Positions 19,733 to 27,816 of a stretch of DNA of 64,000 bases are shown here, piece after piece. A model generated the notes under the pieces. That model was not told the origin of the DNA and searched no databases. It saw nothing but the letters and a program-made list of their open reading frames with translations. Source of the DNA: Burkholderiales bacterium PBB2 (lineage in GTDB: Bacteria; Pseudomonadota; Gammaproteobacteria; Burkholderiales; Burkholderiaceae_C); contig NKIM01000022.1 of the NCBI GenBank assembly GCA_002255955.1, forward strand, positions 1-64,000, given 5' to 3'. How positions within the stretch are numbered: position 1 is the stretch's first letter; the number at the start of each line of letters is the position of its first letter. Position numbers and translations under genes: made by a program.

Positions 19733-20832
19733 GGGCAGGACTCCACAGCGGCGGCCTGACGGTCAGCCAGGCTTTCCAGCAGGGTGCGCCAGTCGCAACG
19801 CTCGGCCTGGCCGGGCTTGCGTTCGCCAAACAGCATGGCGATGTTGCGGCCCTGGGCGTCGAACAGCTCGAGCGAGCAGACCAGGCCGTCCACCGTGGGC
19901 TTGCGCACCAGCCAGGCCTGGGCGATGTGGTCTTCGCGCAGATGCAGATTGAAGCCGGGGTCCAGCACATTGAGCCAGGGGCCCATCACCGCCACGCGCT
20001 GGATCGGGCCGCTGTGGATCTGGATGGCGCCGGCATTGCCGGTGAACACCATGAGGGGCACGGCCTCCTGCGCCGCCCGGCTGAGCAGCTCCTGGGCCGC
20101 GGCCAGGGGCAGGGCTTGGGCAAACTGCGGCTCAGCCAGGCGCAGGGCTTGGGTGCGGCTGAGGCCGAAGCGGCGCAGCAGGGCGAAGAAATCATGGGTG
20201 TCGCGCAGCGAGGCCCAGGCGGCGTGGAAGCCGGCCAGGTCGATCTCGGCATCGGGCTTCTCCGCCGGCTCGGCAGGCGCGGCCTCGATCTGGATGCCGG
20301 GCGCCTGGTCTTCGTGCGCGAAGCGCTGCAGCAGGGCCTGGTAGGCCGCTTGATTGCTCTCCGGGCGCAAGAAGATCTTGTGGATGGCCTGACCGCTGGC
20401 GTCGAAGAACTGCAGGCTGCGCTGCTCGGCGCCATCGGCCAGGCGCTCGCTGAGCGCAAAACCATGGGCCCAGGCGCGGTAGAACAGGCGCAGATCGATG
20501 GCCCCGCCCAGCACCAGGCCAACGCCGCCTTGCGCGCTGGCGCCGCGGTAGGGCCCGGTCTTCTCGTGCACGCAGGATTCGTTGCGGGTCAGCGCCATCA
20601 GCTCGCCCAGGGCCTCGCAGGCTTCGATCAGCTCGGGCCAGAGCGGCTGCAGGCGCTGGGCGCGCAGCGGGGACTCCTCGGCGGTGAAGGCACCGAGATG
20701 GGCGGCGACCAGCTCGCCTTCGCTGATCTGCAGCTTGTGGGCGATGTCGCGGTGGCGGGCAGGCTGGCCGGCGGCGGGGCTGAGGCGGGCGTGGCCAAAG
20801 GCCTGGCGCAGGCGGCTGAAGCTGGCTTGCAT
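19729..20832 (-). CDS. hmuS: Cytoplasmic heme-degrading/carrier protein HmuS
   Basis: The 367-residue protein has the internally duplicated HmuS/ChuS/PhuS fold: a first half with LMALTRNESCVHEKTGPYRG and a second with IQIHSGPIQRVAVMGPWLNV and LDPGFNLHLREDHIAQAW. Members bind imported heme; some cleave it and others pass it to heme oxygenase. No signal peptide is present, consistent with a cytoplasmic protein. It starts 42 bp after the receptor gene and overlaps hmuT by 4 bp. Whether this one degrades heme or only carries it cannot be told from the sequence. Confidence 0.93.
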   Translation of the reverse strand: MQASFSRLRQAFGHARLSPAAGQPARHRDIAHKLQISEGELVAAHLGAFTAEESPLRAQRLQPLWPELIEACEALGELMALTRNESCVHEKTGPYRGASAQGGVGLVLGGAIDLRLFYRAWAHGFALSERLADGAEQRSLQFFDASGQAIHKIFLRPESNQAAYQALLQRFAHEDQAPGIQIEAAPAEPAEKPDAEIDLAGFHAAWASLRDTHDFFALLRRFGLSRTQALRLAEPQFAQALPLAAAQELLSRAAQEAVPLMVFTGNAGAIQIHSGPIQRVAVMGPWLNVLDPGFNLHLREDHIAQAWLVRKPTVDGLVCSLELFDAQGRNIAMLFGERKPGQAERCDWRTLLESLADRQAAAVESCP

Positions 20833-20874
20833 GGTGAAACTCTCCGGGTGTTGGGTGTGGAAAAGGGCGCTGGC

Positions 20875-23145
20875 TCAGAACTCGGCGGCCAGCGAGACCT
20901 GCAGCTGGCGGCCGGGCGCGGTGTAGGCGTCCAGCTCGGTGGTGGTGGCGGCCAGGCCGCGCACATCGGCCCAGCGCCAGTAGCGGCTGTTGCCCACGTT
21001 GTTCAGCTGGGCCTGCAGGCGCCAGCCGGGCTGGACACGCCAGCCCAAGCCCAGGTCCAGGACCTGGTAGCGGGGTGTGAGGAACTGGCTGGCCACGCTG
21101 CTGTCCTGGGCGCGCTTGGCGGCAGCCAGCTGCCAGTTGGCGCTCCAGCTCCAGTCGCCGCGGTCCCAGCGCGCGCCCAACTGGGCGCGGTCGGGCTGCA
21201 CGGTGTCGAGCGGGCTGCGCTCCCCGTTTTGTTCGCTGTGGCCGCGGCTGCGGGCCAGGGCGGCGCTCAGCTCCAGGCCGGGCTGGGCCTGCCAGAACAC
21301 ACGGGCTTCGACGCCGTGGATGCGCGCCTGGTTCAAATTGATCGACTGAAAGATCAGCGGGTCTTTGGGTTTGCCGCTGCCGCGCACCACCTGCTGGCTG
21401 ATGAAATCGCGGTAGCGGTTGCGGTAGGCGCTGAGCTGCCAGCGCAGCTGCTCGGCCACGCGGCCGCGCAGGCCCAGCTCCAGGCTTTGTGCTCGTTCGG
21501 CTTTCAGGTCCGGGTTGCCGATGCTTTCATAGCCATGCACCGGGTTGGCAAAGCCGTTGTTGACCTGATCAGCCGTGGGTGCGCGAAAGCCCAGCGCCCA
21601 CTGCGCATAAGGCTGGACCGTTTCGCTGGCGCGCCAGACCAGGCCCAGGCGCGGTGTCAGTGCCTGGTCGCTGAGGCTGACCACGGTGCCGCTGTAGCCG
21701 GTGCTTTTGGGGCTGAGGCGGTAGCGCTCGTAGCGCAGGCCGGGAATCAGGCTCAGGCTGCCGGTCTCGATCTCGCTTTGCACAAAGGCGCCGACCTGGC
21801 TGGCGTCAGTGTCGGGGAAGGGCTTGCTCGGAAAGCTCTCGCCGGCCGGCGGCACGGTGCCATCGCGCAGGCCGCTGATGCGGTTGCGGCTGAGGTCGAT
21901 GCCGTAGCTCAGGCGCTGGTCGCTGAGCTGGGTCTGCGCCTGGCTGCTGAAGCCGATCAATTCCTCGCGGTAGAAGCCTTCGCGGATGCGGTCGGGCGAC
22001 TGGTGGCGGTCTTCCACGCTGCGCTGGCGGGTCTCGCTGTGCTGCACATAGATCTGGCTGTGCAGGGATTGCAGCCATTCGCCGTTCAGGTCGTCGTAGC
22101 GGTGCTCCAGCGAGACGCGGCGGCGGTTCAGGCGGTCTTGGGCATCGAGGTCGATCACGGCCGTGGGCGTCTTGTCGTTGACCACGGGGGCGCGGCCCGA
22201 CAGCACTTCCGTGTCCTGGCGGCGCTGGCGCAGCTCCAGCATCGCTTGCAGGCGCTGGCTGGGGCTCAGGCGCAGGGCGGTTTTGGCCAGCAGGTTCTCG
22301 CTGTGGAACTCGGCCGGGTTGGCGGCGGTGCGTTGGCTGTTGAGATCCTTGCGCTCGCCGCGGTTCTGGGTTTCATGGCCGCGCGCCAGGCTCAGCTGCA
22401 GCAGGTGCTGCCATTCGCCTTGTTGGAATGCATAGGCGCCGCTGAGGCGCTGCGAGCGGTCCACCGTGGCCAGGCTGCTGCGCAGCAGGCCGGCCTGGGT
22501 CTTGCCGTCCTTGAGCAGGTCTTCGGGCGAGAGGCTGCTCAGGCTCAGGGCGCCGGCCAGGCCGTCACTGCCGAACTGGGCCGAGGCCGGCCCGCGCAGC
22601 ACCTCGGCCCGGCTCAGGGCATCGAGGTCCACCTGGTCGGCGCGGCCGCTGGCAAAGGCGCCGAAGCTGAAGGCCTGGGGCAGGCGGATGCCGTCCACCA
22701 TCATCAGCACCTGGTTGCCCTCCAGGCCGCGGATGTTCAGGCCCTCGTTACCGGCGCGGCCGAGCGAGCTGCCGGCGGCGCTGAAGCGGGTGGCGGCGCT
22801 GCGCACGGCCAGGTCGACTTCGTCATCGAGCAGATCCTTGAGGTTGCGCGCCTCACGCTTGAGCAGGGCGGTGCGGTCGATCACGTTGACGGTGTTAGGC
22901 ACCTTGTCACTGGCCCGCTCGGTGCGGGTGGCGCTGATGGTGATCTCGGGCAGGGCCGTCACGGCGGCGGGCTGCGCCGCCTGGTCGGGCTTTGGCGAGC
23001 CGCTCTGGGCCAGGCCGAGCCCTGGCGTTGCCATCAGGGCCACCGCCAGGGCGATGGGTCGCAGCGTGCTTGGGTAATGGTTTACTTCAGCGCCAGAAAA
23101 AAATGGGCGCGAGGAAATCGAGGCGGCAGCGTGCGTGCGCAGCAT
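20875..23145 (-). CDS. hmuR: TonB-dependent heme/hemoglobin receptor HmuR
   Basis: The 756-residue outer-membrane receptor has an N-terminal signal region, a TonB box-like segment (ALPEITISATRTERA), a plug domain (LLDDEVDLAVRSAATRFSAA; GLNIRGLEGNQVLMMVDGIR) and a 22-strand-type barrel ending in Phe (LQVSLAAEF). The heme-receptor hallmark is visible around residue 519: FRAP, then a His in NPVHGYE, then NPDL, the arrangement used for heme transfer in HemR-like receptors. The ATG at 23145 with AAGGA upstream is preferred to one at 23265. A signal peptide probably begins after a further internal N-terminal stretch, so the exact start is uncertain. hemP lies 171 bp upstream. Confidence 0.93.
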   Translation of the reverse strand: MLRTHAAASISSRPFFSGAEVNHYPSTLRPIALAVALMATPGLGLAQSGSPKPDQAAQPAAVTALPEITISATRTERASDKVPNTVNVIDRTALLKREARNLKDLLDDEVDLAVRSAATRFSAAGSSLGRAGNEGLNIRGLEGNQVLMMVDGIRLPQAFSFGAFASGRADQVDLDALSRAEVLRGPASAQFGSDGLAGALSLSSLSPEDLLKDGKTQAGLLRSSLATVDRSQRLSGAYAFQQGEWQHLLQLSLARGHETQNRGERKDLNSQRTAANPAEFHSENLLAKTALRLSPSQRLQAMLELRQRRQDTEVLSGRAPVVNDKTPTAVIDLDAQDRLNRRRVSLEHRYDDLNGEWLQSLHSQIYVQHSETRQRSVEDRHQSPDRIREGFYREELIGFSSQAQTQLSDQRLSYGIDLSRNRISGLRDGTVPPAGESFPSKPFPDTDASQVGAFVQSEIETGSLSLIPGLRYERYRLSPKSTGYSGTVVSLSDQALTPRLGLVWRASETVQPYAQWALGFRAPTADQVNNGFANPVHGYESIGNPDLKAERAQSLELGLRGRVAEQLRWQLSAYRNRYRDFISQQVVRGSGKPKDPLIFQSINLNQARIHGVEARVFWQAQPGLELSAALARSRGHSEQNGERSPLDTVQPDRAQLGARWDRGDWSWSANWQLAAAKRAQDSSVASQFLTPRYQVLDLGLGWRVQPGWRLQAQLNNVGNSRYWRWADVRGLAATTTELDAYTAPGRQLQVSLAAEF

Positions 23146-23316
23146 GGTCGTGAGTCCTTGTCTGGAAAAGGGACTGGCACGGGCGGGCTGGCGCGGGGCG
23201 AGGCTGGCTGGTGCGAAACAGAAATGAAAAAAAGGCGAAGGGATCTGGAAAAAAAGAAGCGGCAAAAAGGAAGTCGTTCGGGTGGGCGGGCGGGCCGGTG
23301 GAGGACGGCGTCGGCG

Positions 23317-23607
23317 CTACTTGGTCAGGATCAGCTTGCCCAGCGAGGTGACGCGCAGCCGGTAGATCTGTCCGGCATGTTCGATCTCGACCTCGCGTCG
23401 GTCGGCCAGCAAGGTTTCGCTGCTGAGCCTGCGCGGCGCAGCGCCGGGGCGTGCCGACGACAGGGCTGCGAGCGAAGCGGGCGATGCAGGCGAAACGGCG
23501 GCCGTGGTCAGCGTGGCCGACACCTGGCCCCGGGCTTCGGTTTCCAGCGCCAGGCTGGCAGCCAGCAGGCTGGCGGGACGGATGGAAGAGGATGACATGG
23601 CTCCCAT
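23317..23607 (-). CDS. hemP: Hemin uptake protein HemP
   Basis: The last 40 residues carry the full HemP signature (RRLSSETLLADRREVEIEHA, then YRLRVTSLGKLILTK). HemP family proteins are small, about 45-80 residues, and in some Burkholderiales HemP (HmuP) acts as an activator of the heme receptor gene together with Fur. The frame from 23607 gives 96 residues. A second ATG is at 23598, and the N-terminal half is a low-complexity Ala/Ser stretch, so the true start may lie further in. A candidate -10 (TTAAGA) overlaps the first ATG, which also argues for a later start. It heads the heme operon. Confidence 0.9.
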   Translation of the reverse strand: MGAMSSSSIRPASLLAASLALETEARGQVSATLTTAAVSPASPASLAALSSARPGAAPRRLSSETLLADRREVEIEHAGQIYRLRVTSLGKLILTK

Positions 23608-23611
23608 CTTA

Positions 23612-23630
23612 AATGAGAACGATTCGTAAT
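23612..23630 (-). promoter_or_regulatory. Fur box upstream of hemP
   Basis: AATGAGAACGATTCGTAAT matches the 19-bp Fur form AATGAGAATGATTCTCATT at 15 positions. On the minus strand it falls inside a possible promoter (-35 TTGCAA, 17 bp, -10 TTAAGA), so iron-loaded Fur would block polymerase. Confidence 0.8.
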
Positions 23631-23822
23631 TGCAATCTCTTTTGAGTGCAGCCGCGACTATCCTGTGCGCGTCGCGGTCGGGTGCGGAGATGAGAATGCA
23701 AGCTGTTTCGACCGGGCGAGCGCGGTCTTGCCTCAGCGTGGAGCGGCTGCACGCACAATGCTCCGTCCGCGTGCGCCTCAGGCTTGCGCGCCACTTGCAT
23801 GCTTTGTTGAAAGGAAGCCACC

Positions 23823-24290
23823 ATGAAGGGTGATGCCAAGGTCATCGAATACCTGAATGCCCAGCTCAAGAACGAGCTGACCGCCATCAACCAGTATTTC
23901 CTGCACTACCGCATGCTCAAGAACTGGGGCCTGGAGCGCCTGGCCAAGCATGAGCACGACGAGTCCATCGAGGAGATGAAGCACGCCGACAAGCTGATCG
24001 ACCGCATCCTGATGCTGGAAGGCCTGCCCAATCTGCAAGACCTGGGCAAGCTCTACATCGGCGAGAACGCGGTCGAGGTGCTGCACTGCGACCTGAAGAT
24101 TGAGGTCGGCTCGCACCCGCTGCTGAAGGAGGCGATTGCCTACTGCGAAAGCATCCGCGACTACGTCTCGCGCGAGGTGCTGGTCAGCATCCTCGAAGAC
24201 ACCGAAGAGCACATCGACCATCTGGAAACCCAGATCGGTCTGGTCGCCCAGCTGGGCGAGCAAAACTGGCTGCAATCGCAGCTGTCCTGA
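23823..24290 (+). CDS. bfr: Bacterioferritin
   Basis: Bacterioferritin forms a 24-subunit shell that oxidises and stores iron and binds heme between subunits. The 155-residue product has the four-helix ferritin fold with ferroxidase ligands ([18 protein letters not shown] with Glu18; [10 protein letters not shown] with Glu51 and His54; [11 protein letters not shown] near the end). The heme-ligand Met52 is present in EEMKHAD. An AAAGGAAG ribosome-binding site precedes the ATG. It is divergent from hemP, and bfd follows 200 bp downstream behind its own terminator and promoter. Confidence 0.96.
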   Translation: MKGDAKVIEYLNAQLKNELTAINQYFLHYRMLKNWGLERLAKHEHDESIEEMKHADKLIDRILMLEGLPNLQDLGKLYIGENAVEVLHCDLKIEVGSHPLLKEAIAYCESIRDYVSREVLVSILEDTEEHIDHLETQIGLVAQLGEQNWLQSQLS

Positions 24291-24305
24291 TCGCTCCAGA
24301 AGCAC

Positions 24306-24341
24306 AGGCCGCCGTCCCGGGAGGGGCGGCGGCCTTTGTAC
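24306..24341 (+). terminator. Probable terminator of bfr
   Basis: AGGCCGCCG (24306-24314) pairs with CGGCGGCCT (24327-24335), followed by a short T-rich tail (TTTGTACTTTT). It stands 15 bp after the bfr stop. Confidence 0.8.
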
Positions 24342-24386
24342 TTTTGGCGGCAAGGCCCTCAGTTTCAGGGGGTGCTTGCGAACATG

Positions 24387-24405
24387 ATTGAGAAGTGTTC
24401 GCATT
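24387..24405 (+). promoter_or_regulatory. Fur box upstream of bfd
   Basis: ATTGAGAAGTGTTCGCATT agrees with AATGAGAATGATTCTCATT at 14 of 19 positions. It overlaps a perfect 8-bp inverted repeat, TGCGAACA (24377-24384) and TGTTCGCA (24396-24403). bfd is a classic Fur-repressed gene. Confidence 0.75.
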
Positions 24406-24490
24406 TGCGATAGAGTGGCGACGCCATCTGGCACTTTTCTGCCCACTTCTTCATGCCTTGCCGGCTCCGTGCCGGCAGCCGTCCCGCGCC

Positions 24491-24757
24491 ATGATCGTCT
24501 GCCTCTGCCACCGTGTTTCCGACCGTGACATCCGCCGCCAGGTGGCCGATGGCGTGCGCAATTTCGAGGTGCTGCAGGACGAAACTCGGGTGGCCGCCGC
24601 CTGCGGCAGCTGCCTGGACTGCGCCCGTGAGGTGTTTGACGAGGCCCTGGCCCAACCCGCTTGCGCCGCCCGCTGCGGCGGCGCGCCCTTGCAGATGAGC
24701 GCCGGCAGCCAACCGCTGCGCCGCATGACGGTGCGCCCGGAGCTGCTCCTGCCCTGA
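24491..24757 (+). CDS. bfd: Bacterioferritin-associated ferredoxin Bfd
   Basis: Bfd is a small 2Fe-2S protein that docks on bacterioferritin and reduces the stored iron so that it can leave. The 88-residue product has the Bfd/BFD-like domain with four Cys in the CxC-x~31-CxxC pattern (IVCLCHRVSD; CGSCLDC). The C-terminal 30 residues are an extra Pro/Arg-rich tail. The ATG at 24491 fits the family start; the frame is open upstream but unlike the family. The gene lies behind its own Fur box, so it is expected to be induced when iron is low, opposite to storage. Confidence 0.93.
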   Translation: MIVCLCHRVSDRDIRRQVADGVRNFEVLQDETRVAAACGSCLDCAREVFDEALAQPACAARCGGAPLQMSAGSQPLRRMTVRPELLLP

Positions 24758-24901
24758 TGGCCGCCTGCGCACGGCCGCTGCAGCGCTGATCTTGTGTCCC
24801 CCTGAGCCGGCCGGCGGGCGAGCGCCTGTCGTCGGCTTGTCTTGATTCCGTCGAATCACTGACAAGTGCGCGTCATATGGGCTGCCTAGCATGGCCAGCT
24901 C

Positions 24902-26698
24902 ATGAGCACCGCCATTCCCAACGCCTGCGAGCGCCGCCTGCCTGACGCGCCCCTCTCGCGAGCGAGGCAGGGCGCCGTCCTGTGTCTGGCCGGCTTGCTG
25001 GCGCTGTTGGCCCTGGCCCTGCGTGGCTCCGGCCGCGAGCCGCTCTGGCTGGCCCAGCTGCAGCCCACGCTGGCGCAGTTCTCGCCCACGCTCTGGTCCT
25101 TGCTGAGTGTCGCCGGCCTTGGCTGGGCGGCGCTGGGTTTCGTGTCGGTGCAGAAGCCAGCACTGGCGGAGCGCCTGTGGCCGACCGGCTTGTTTGCCTT
25201 GCTGGTCGGCGGCGTGCTGGCCCAGGTGCTGAAGAAATCGATCAACGCGCCGCGCCCACCCTCGGTGCTGGGTGCGGGCGAGCTCTGGGTCACCGGTGAC
25301 CCGCTCTATTTCAACGCCATGCCCTCGGGTCACTCGGCCACGGCAGCGTCCTTGATGCTGCTGCTGTGGGTTCTGGCGCGCCCGCCTCGTTGGGGTCAGG
25401 TCTTGCTGATCTGGGCGGCGGTGGCCGTGGGCCTGGCCCGCATCGGTGTGGGTGCGCATTGGTCCAGCGATGTGCTGGCCGGCTGGGCCTTGGGTCTGGT
25501 GATGGGCCTGCTGGCCCTGCGTGTCGTGCCCCAGCCTCCGGCCTGGATGCAGGGGCCAGCCGGCGTGCGTGCCCGTGCGGCCGCGGGCCTGCTCAGCGGC
25601 TGCGTGCTGGCCCTCATGCCCTGGGGCTACCCTTTGGCTGAGAACGGCCAATGGCTGATGGGTCTGGGCCTGATCGCGGCCGCCGTCTGGCAGCTCTGGC
25701 GCCATGGTGTGCTGGCGCGACCGGCCGCCTTGCTGCGCATGGTGCTCGGCCTTTTTCTCCTGCTGGCGCTTCTGGCCTGGGCGGCGCCGCAGGTCGATCT
25801 GCAGCAATGGCAGGCTAGCCTGGCCCGCGTGGCACCGAGCGACTGGCTGTTGGCGAGCCTGGCCCTCTTGCTGAGCTTGGGGCTGCGTGGCTGGAGGGTG
25901 CAGCTGGAGTGGCGCGCGCGGCGCGCGCGCAGCGAACTGCCCGCGGCATCGCTCAGTTATGGCGCCAGCCTGCGCTTGCTTTTGCTCCACACCCTGGCGC
26001 TGAACTGGGCGCCTTTGCGCAGCGGTGAGCTGGGCTACCTCTGGCTGGCCCAGCGCCAGTACGGCGCCACGGCCGCGGAAGCCCTGGCCAGCCTGGTCTG
26101 GCTGCGTCTGCAGGATCTGCTGGTGCTGGGCAGCTTGAGCCTGGCGGCGGTGCTGGCCTGGTGGTTGGGGCAGGGGGCGGGCCTGGCCTTGCTGATGAGC
26201 GCCTTGTGCTTTCTGGCTGGATCGGCCCTTCTGCGTGGCGTGTTGGCCCGGCTGCAGCCCTCGACCCAGCCACAAGCCCTGCCCCAGGGGCGGTGGGCGC
26301 GCTTGCGCGCGGCCCTGGCCCAGGCGCCATCCCTGGGGGCTCAGCGCCCCATTGCCTTGCTCAGCCTCGCCAACTGGTGGCTCAAGTTGGCAGCGCTGGG
26401 CGGCTTGTTGATGGCCTTGCTGGGCGGCTCGCCCTTGCAGGGCTTGTTGGCGGCGATCGGTGGCGAACTGGGCGGCATGTGGCCGATTCAAGCCACTGCG
26501 GGCCTGGGCAGTTATGAAGCCGGCGTGGCCGGCATGGCCGCCTGGTTGGGCGTCGAGATGGCGCTGCCGCTGGTCCTGGCAGCCGCGCTGGCCGTGCACG
26601 GCCTGGCCTTGCTGCTCAGCACCGTGGCCGGCCTGCTGGTGCTCTTGTTCTACGGTTTCCCGGCCCGCGCGCCGGCGGCCACTTTGCGAGTCGCATGA
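24902..26698 (+). CDS. Fusion of PAP2 phosphatase and lysylphosphatidylglycerol-synthase-type flippase domain
   Basis: The 598-residue membrane protein joins two known families. Residues about 60-205 form a PAP2 lipid phosphatase with all three motifs: KKSINAPRPP (111-120), PSGH (141-144), and RIGVGAHWSSD with the catalytic His186 and Asp190. Residues about 280-590 form a multi-helix domain of the LPG synthase TM/UPF0104 type (LLLLHTLALNWAPLRSGELG; GGMWPIQATAGLGSYEAGVA). PAP2 enzymes dephosphorylate lipid pyrophosphates or phosphatidic acids; the second domain is linked to lipid flipping. It is the first of five genes joined by ATGA overlaps. The likely substrate is a polyprenyl or lipid phosphate. 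Confidence 0.85.
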   Translation: MSTAIPNACERRLPDAPLSRARQGAVLCLAGLLALLALALRGSGREPLWLAQLQPTLAQFSPTLWSLLSVAGLGWAALGFVSVQKPALAERLWPTGLFALLVGGVLAQVLKKSINAPRPPSVLGAGELWVTGDPLYFNAMPSGHSATAASLMLLLWVLARPPRWGQVLLIWAAVAVGLARIGVGAHWSSDVLAGWALGLVMGLLALRVVPQPPAWMQGPAGVRARAAAGLLSGCVLALMPWGYPLAENGQWLMGLGLIAAAVWQLWRHGVLARPAALLRMVLGLFLLLALLAWAAPQVDLQQWQASLARVAPSDWLLASLALLLSLGLRGWRVQLEWRARRARSELPAASLSYGASLRLLLLHTLALNWAPLRSGELGYLWLAQRQYGATAAEALASLVWLRLQDLLVLGSLSLAAVLAWWLGQGAGLALLMSALCFLAGSALLRGVLARLQPSTQPQALPQGRWARLRAALAQAPSLGAQRPIALLSLANWWLKLAALGGLLMALLGGSPLQGLLAAIGGELGGMWPIQATAGLGSYEAGVAGMAAWLGVEMALPLVLAAALAVHGLALLLSTVAGLLVLLFYGFPARAPAATLRVA

Positions 26699-27816
26699 CG
26701 ATGAATCCTTCTTCCTCCCTGGTTCTCGACCCGCCCCTGGGTGCGCTGCCGGCTGCCGGTGCTGATGCTGTTGGCGCAGCTGCAGGCAGTCATCCGGCCC
26801 ACGCGCTCGAGCCGCTGCCCGCACACCGCCTCAGCGTGGTCGTGCCCATGTACAACGAGCGCGAGAACGCCGCGCCCTTGATCGACGCGGTGCAGGCCGC
26901 GCTGGCGGACTATGGCTACCCTTGGGAGCTGCTGGTGGTGGACGATGGCAGCCGCGATGGCACAGCAGCCCTGCTGAGCCAGCATGCCCGGCGCGTCGGC
27001 CCGCATATCCGCGTCATCCGCCTGGCACGCAATTTCCGCCAGACCGCGGCCATGCAGGCCGGTATCGACGCGGCACGCGGCGATGTCATCGTCACCATGG
27101 ACGGTGACTTGCAAAACGACCCACGCGACATCCCGCGCCTGGTCGAGCGCCTGCTGCGCGAAGACCTGGATCTGGTGGCCGGTTGGCGCCAGCAGCGGCA
27201 GGATGGCCTCTGGCTGCGCAAGATTCCTTCGTTGCTGGCCAACCGTCTGATCCGCAAGATCACGGGCCTGCAGTTCCAGGATCTGGGTTGCAGCCTCAAG
27301 GCCTTCCGTGCGCCGGTGCTCAAGCAGGTGCGGCTGTACGGCGAGATGCACCGCTTCATCCCCGCCTGGCTGGCCACGGTGACCGCGCCCGAGCGCATGG
27401 CCGAGGAGCCGGTGCAGCACCATGCGCGCCTGCGCGGCCAGTCCAAGTACGGCATCTCGCGCTCGCTTCGGGTGGTGGTTGACCTGCTGGCCGTCTTCTT
27501 CTTCCTGCGCTTCGGCACCCGGCCGGGGCATTTTTTCGGCGTGCTGGGCTTGGGCGTGATGATGGTGGGCATGGCCCTGCTCAGTTATCTGGGCGTGCTC
27601 AAGCTGCTGGGTGAATCGATCGGCGGCCGTCCTCTGCTGCTGCTGGGCTTCTTCTCGCTGCTGGGCGGCTTGCAGTTCCTGACCACGGGCGTGCTGGCCG
27701 AGCTCCTGATGCGGGTGTACTTCGAGGGCCGTCAGGTGCGCCCTTACCAGCGTGCCCTGCACAGCGCCGACGCCGACCCCACCCCCGAGCGCGGCTGGAG
27801 CCAGGCCGCGCCATGA
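26695..27816 (+). CDS. GT2 glycosyltransferase, polyprenyl-phosphate type (DPM/GtrB/ArnC-like)
   Basis: The 373-residue product has a GT-A catalytic domain (LSVVVPMYNERENAAPLIDA; LLVVDDGSRDGT; DGDLQNDP as the metal-binding DXD region) and two C-terminal membrane helices (about residues 280-350), the layout of enzymes that attach a sugar to undecaprenyl phosphate. The GQSKYGISRSL element is also typical of the ArnC/GtrB group. The ATG overlaps the stop of the upstream fusion gene (ATGA). The first 40 residues are a low-complexity extension, so a later start cannot be excluded. The next gene is an ArnT-like transferase that would use the product. Confidence 0.9.
   Translation: MTMNPSSSLVLDPPLGALPAAGADAVGAAAGSHPAHALEPLPAHRLSVVVPMYNERENAAPLIDAVQAALADYGYPWELLVVDDGSRDGTAALLSQHARRVGPHIRVIRLARNFRQTAAMQAGIDAARGDVIVTMDGDLQNDPRDIPRLVERLLREDLDLVAGWRQQRQDGLWLRKIPSLLANRLIRKITGLQFQDLGCSLKAFRAPVLKQVRLYGEMHRFIPAWLATVTAPERMAEEPVQHHARLRGQSKYGISRSLRVVVDLLAVFFFLRFGTRPGHFFGVLGLGVMMVGMALLSYLGVLKLLGESIGGRPLLLLGFFSLLGGLQFLTTGVLAELLMRVYFEGRQVRPYQRALHSADADPTPERGWSQAAP

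Noticed and set aside
19927-23595. A 1222-codon open frame on the plus strand through the heme operon
   Set aside because: It is antisense to hmuS, hmuR and hemP, which have clear domains, and has no ribosome-binding site.
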